In this document: positions 27,875-28,825 of the stretch, piece by piece
How positions within the stretch are numbered: position 1 is the stretch's first letter
How the letters are laid out: each line of letters begins with the position of its first letter
Source of the DNA: JAJTHJ01 sp046316025
GTDB lineage: Bacteria > Pseudomonadota > Gammaproteobacteria > Burkholderiales > Burkholderiaceae_F
Direction of reading: 5' to 3'
NCBI GenBank assembly: GCA_046316025.1
Contig: JBKCXU010000128.1
Coordinates: forward strand, 1-28,825
DNA: 28,825 bases
Made by a program: the position numbers and the translations under genes
Notes under the pieces: model-generated
What the model was told of the DNA's origin: nothing
Database searches by the model: none
Seen by the model: the letters and a program-made list of their open reading frames with translations, nothing else

Positions 27875-28825
27875 ATGAGCAAAGCCGCCGCTCTACCGCC
27901 GCCCGACCCCTGGGACCACGCGGCCTGCCGGGCGCTGATCGCCGATCTGTGGCAATTGCGGCAACAACTGCTGGCGCACGAAGCGGCGCTGGCCGATACG
28001 CTGGCGGCGGTCGATCCGCACTTTGCGGCGAGCGCGCGCAACCTGGCGCATTACGTGGCGCTGCGCAGCGTCGATCTGCGCGCGCCGCAGGAGCAGCTGG
28101 CGCGGCTGGGCGTGTCCTCGCTCGGGCGGGCGGAGTCGCACGTGCTCGCCAATCTGCACAAGGTGCTCGGCATCCTGCATCGGCTGGCGGGCGAGCCGTG
28201 GCAGGCGCGCGGGGCCGAGGAGCCGACCGGCATCGGCAGCGGCGCCGCGCTGCTCAAGGCACACACGCTGGCGCTGCTCGGGCCGCGGCCAGTGGAGCGC
28301 CGCACGCGCATCATGGTGACCCTGCCGTCGGAAGCGGCGACCGACGCGGCGCTGGTCGAGCGTATGGTCGCCGCCGGCATGGACATCGCGCGCATCAATT
28401 GCGCGCATGACGGGCCGGACGAGTGGCAGGCAATGGCCGCCAGCGTGCGGCGCGCGGCGCGCGCAGCAGGCCGCCCGGTGCAGGTGCTGATGGACCTGGG
28501 CGGCCCCAAGCTGCGCACCGGCGCGCTGCCGCCGGGGCCGGCCGTGTTCAAGCTGCGGCCGCAGCGCGACGACTACGGCCGCGTCGTCGCGCCGGCGCGT
28601 CTGGCCCTCTATGCCGCCGGTAGCGAGCCACTGCCGAACGCCTTGCCGGTCGATGCCCGCTGGCTCGCCGCGCTGCGGCCGGGCGACCGCGTCGACGTGC
28701 TCGACGCCCGCGGCGCACGCCGCAAACTGCGCGTGGAGGAAAAGGGCCGCGCGCACGCGGGTCTCGAGACGCCGCGCACCACGTATCTGACGCCGCAGCC
28801 CGCACTCGGGCGCGCGGACGAACAC
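27875..28825 (+). CDS. Pyruvate-kinase-like protein with N-terminal extension (3' partial)
   Basis: 317 residues are visible before the window ends. Residues 1-140 form a helical extension absent from ordinary pyruvate kinases (ARNLAHYVALRSVDLR, GVSSLGRAESHVLANLHKVL). From 143 the pyruvate kinase pattern begins: TRIMVTLPSEAA, then AGMDIARINCAHDG (168-180) and VLMDLGGPKLRTG (204-216). The last resembles the LLDLKGPEIRTG motif. The metal/phosphate loop reads RINCAH where pyruvate kinases have RxNFSH, so the serine is alanine. The B-domain region is also unusual. Normal pyruvate kinase activity is therefore doubtful. ATG 27875 has no well-spaced ribosome site and follows the best PhoB box of the window, so Pi-starvation expression is inferred. 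Active-site lysine and barrel end lie outside. Confidence 0.8.
   Translation, partial: MSKAAALPPPDPWDHAACRALIADLWQLRQQLLAHEAALADTLAAVDPHFAASARNLAHYVALRSVDLRAPQEQLARLGVSSLGRAESHVLANLHKVLGILHRLAGEPWQARGAEEPTGIGSGAALLKAHTLALLGPRPVERRTRIMVTLPSEAATDAALVERMVAAGMDIARINCAHDGPDEWQAMAASVRRAARAAGRPVQVLMDLGGPKLRTGALPPGPAVFKLRPQRDDYGRVVAPARLALYAAGSEPLPNALPVDARWLAALRPGDRVDVLDARGARRKLRVEEKGRAHAGLETPRTTYLTPQPALGRADEH

Overview
The window is GC-rich, densely packed DNA with the look of a betaproteobacterial chromosome. The tRNA-Pro/Arg/His cluster, ImuC/DnaE2-type polymerase, PhoR and C-P lyase set fit Burkholderiales or Rhodocyclales, but the genus cannot be named from sequence alone. Both edges cut genes. 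The left edge starts exactly at the tip of a repeat lying inside dnaE2, which is a likely assembly break. The right edge stops inside a pyruvate-kinase-like gene.

Layout. 1-2100: 3' half of dnaE2, then an orphan HigA-type regulator. 2114-2562: tRNA-His, tRNA-Arg and tRNA-Pro on the minus strand with a clear sigma70 promoter. 2612-3985: phoR, the phosphate-starvation sensor, with no phoB beside it. 4094-14028: a phosphonate uptake and C-P lyase locus, phnCDE, a PhnZ-type HD oxygenase, a 2H phosphoesterase (DUF1045) on the opposite strand, then phnG-H-I-J-K-L-M. Most of these genes are joined by ATGA/GTGA overlaps, and two tandem micro-ORFs sit between phnG and phnH. 14179-19785 (minus): lacI-type regulator, Tat-type binding protein, two permeases, ATPase and a GpdQ-like phosphodiesterase. 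I read these as one operon for import and cleavage of an organophosphate diester. 20059-28825: a 79-aa unknown protein, an MGDG-synthase-like glycosyltransferase, a phosphatidylserine-decarboxylase-like enzyme, a membrane-anchored class III aminotransferase-like protein, an Mpo1-like membrane protein, a GT4 glycosyltransferase, UDP-glucose 6-dehydrogenase and a pyruvate-kinase-like protein. This is a candidate membrane-lipid remodelling cluster.

Common theme. Nearly every transcription unit after phoR has an upstream motif with PhoB-box geometry (two 7-bp halves, 4-bp spacer), often with the half-site CGGTCAT or CTGTCAT. The best are at 27834-27851, 19835-19852, 20363-20380, and the divergent pair 25075-25092 and 25110-25127. 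I infer a phosphate-starvation island: sense Pi (PhoR), take phosphorus from phosphonates (Phn) and from phosphodiesters (the lacI/gpdQ operon), and save phosphorus by making glycolipids or aminolipids. The part most likely to be undescribed is the 20-28.8 kb cluster. A second unusual layer is a palindromic repeat family found in frame inside or at the end of three protein genes (dnaE2, phoR, psd).
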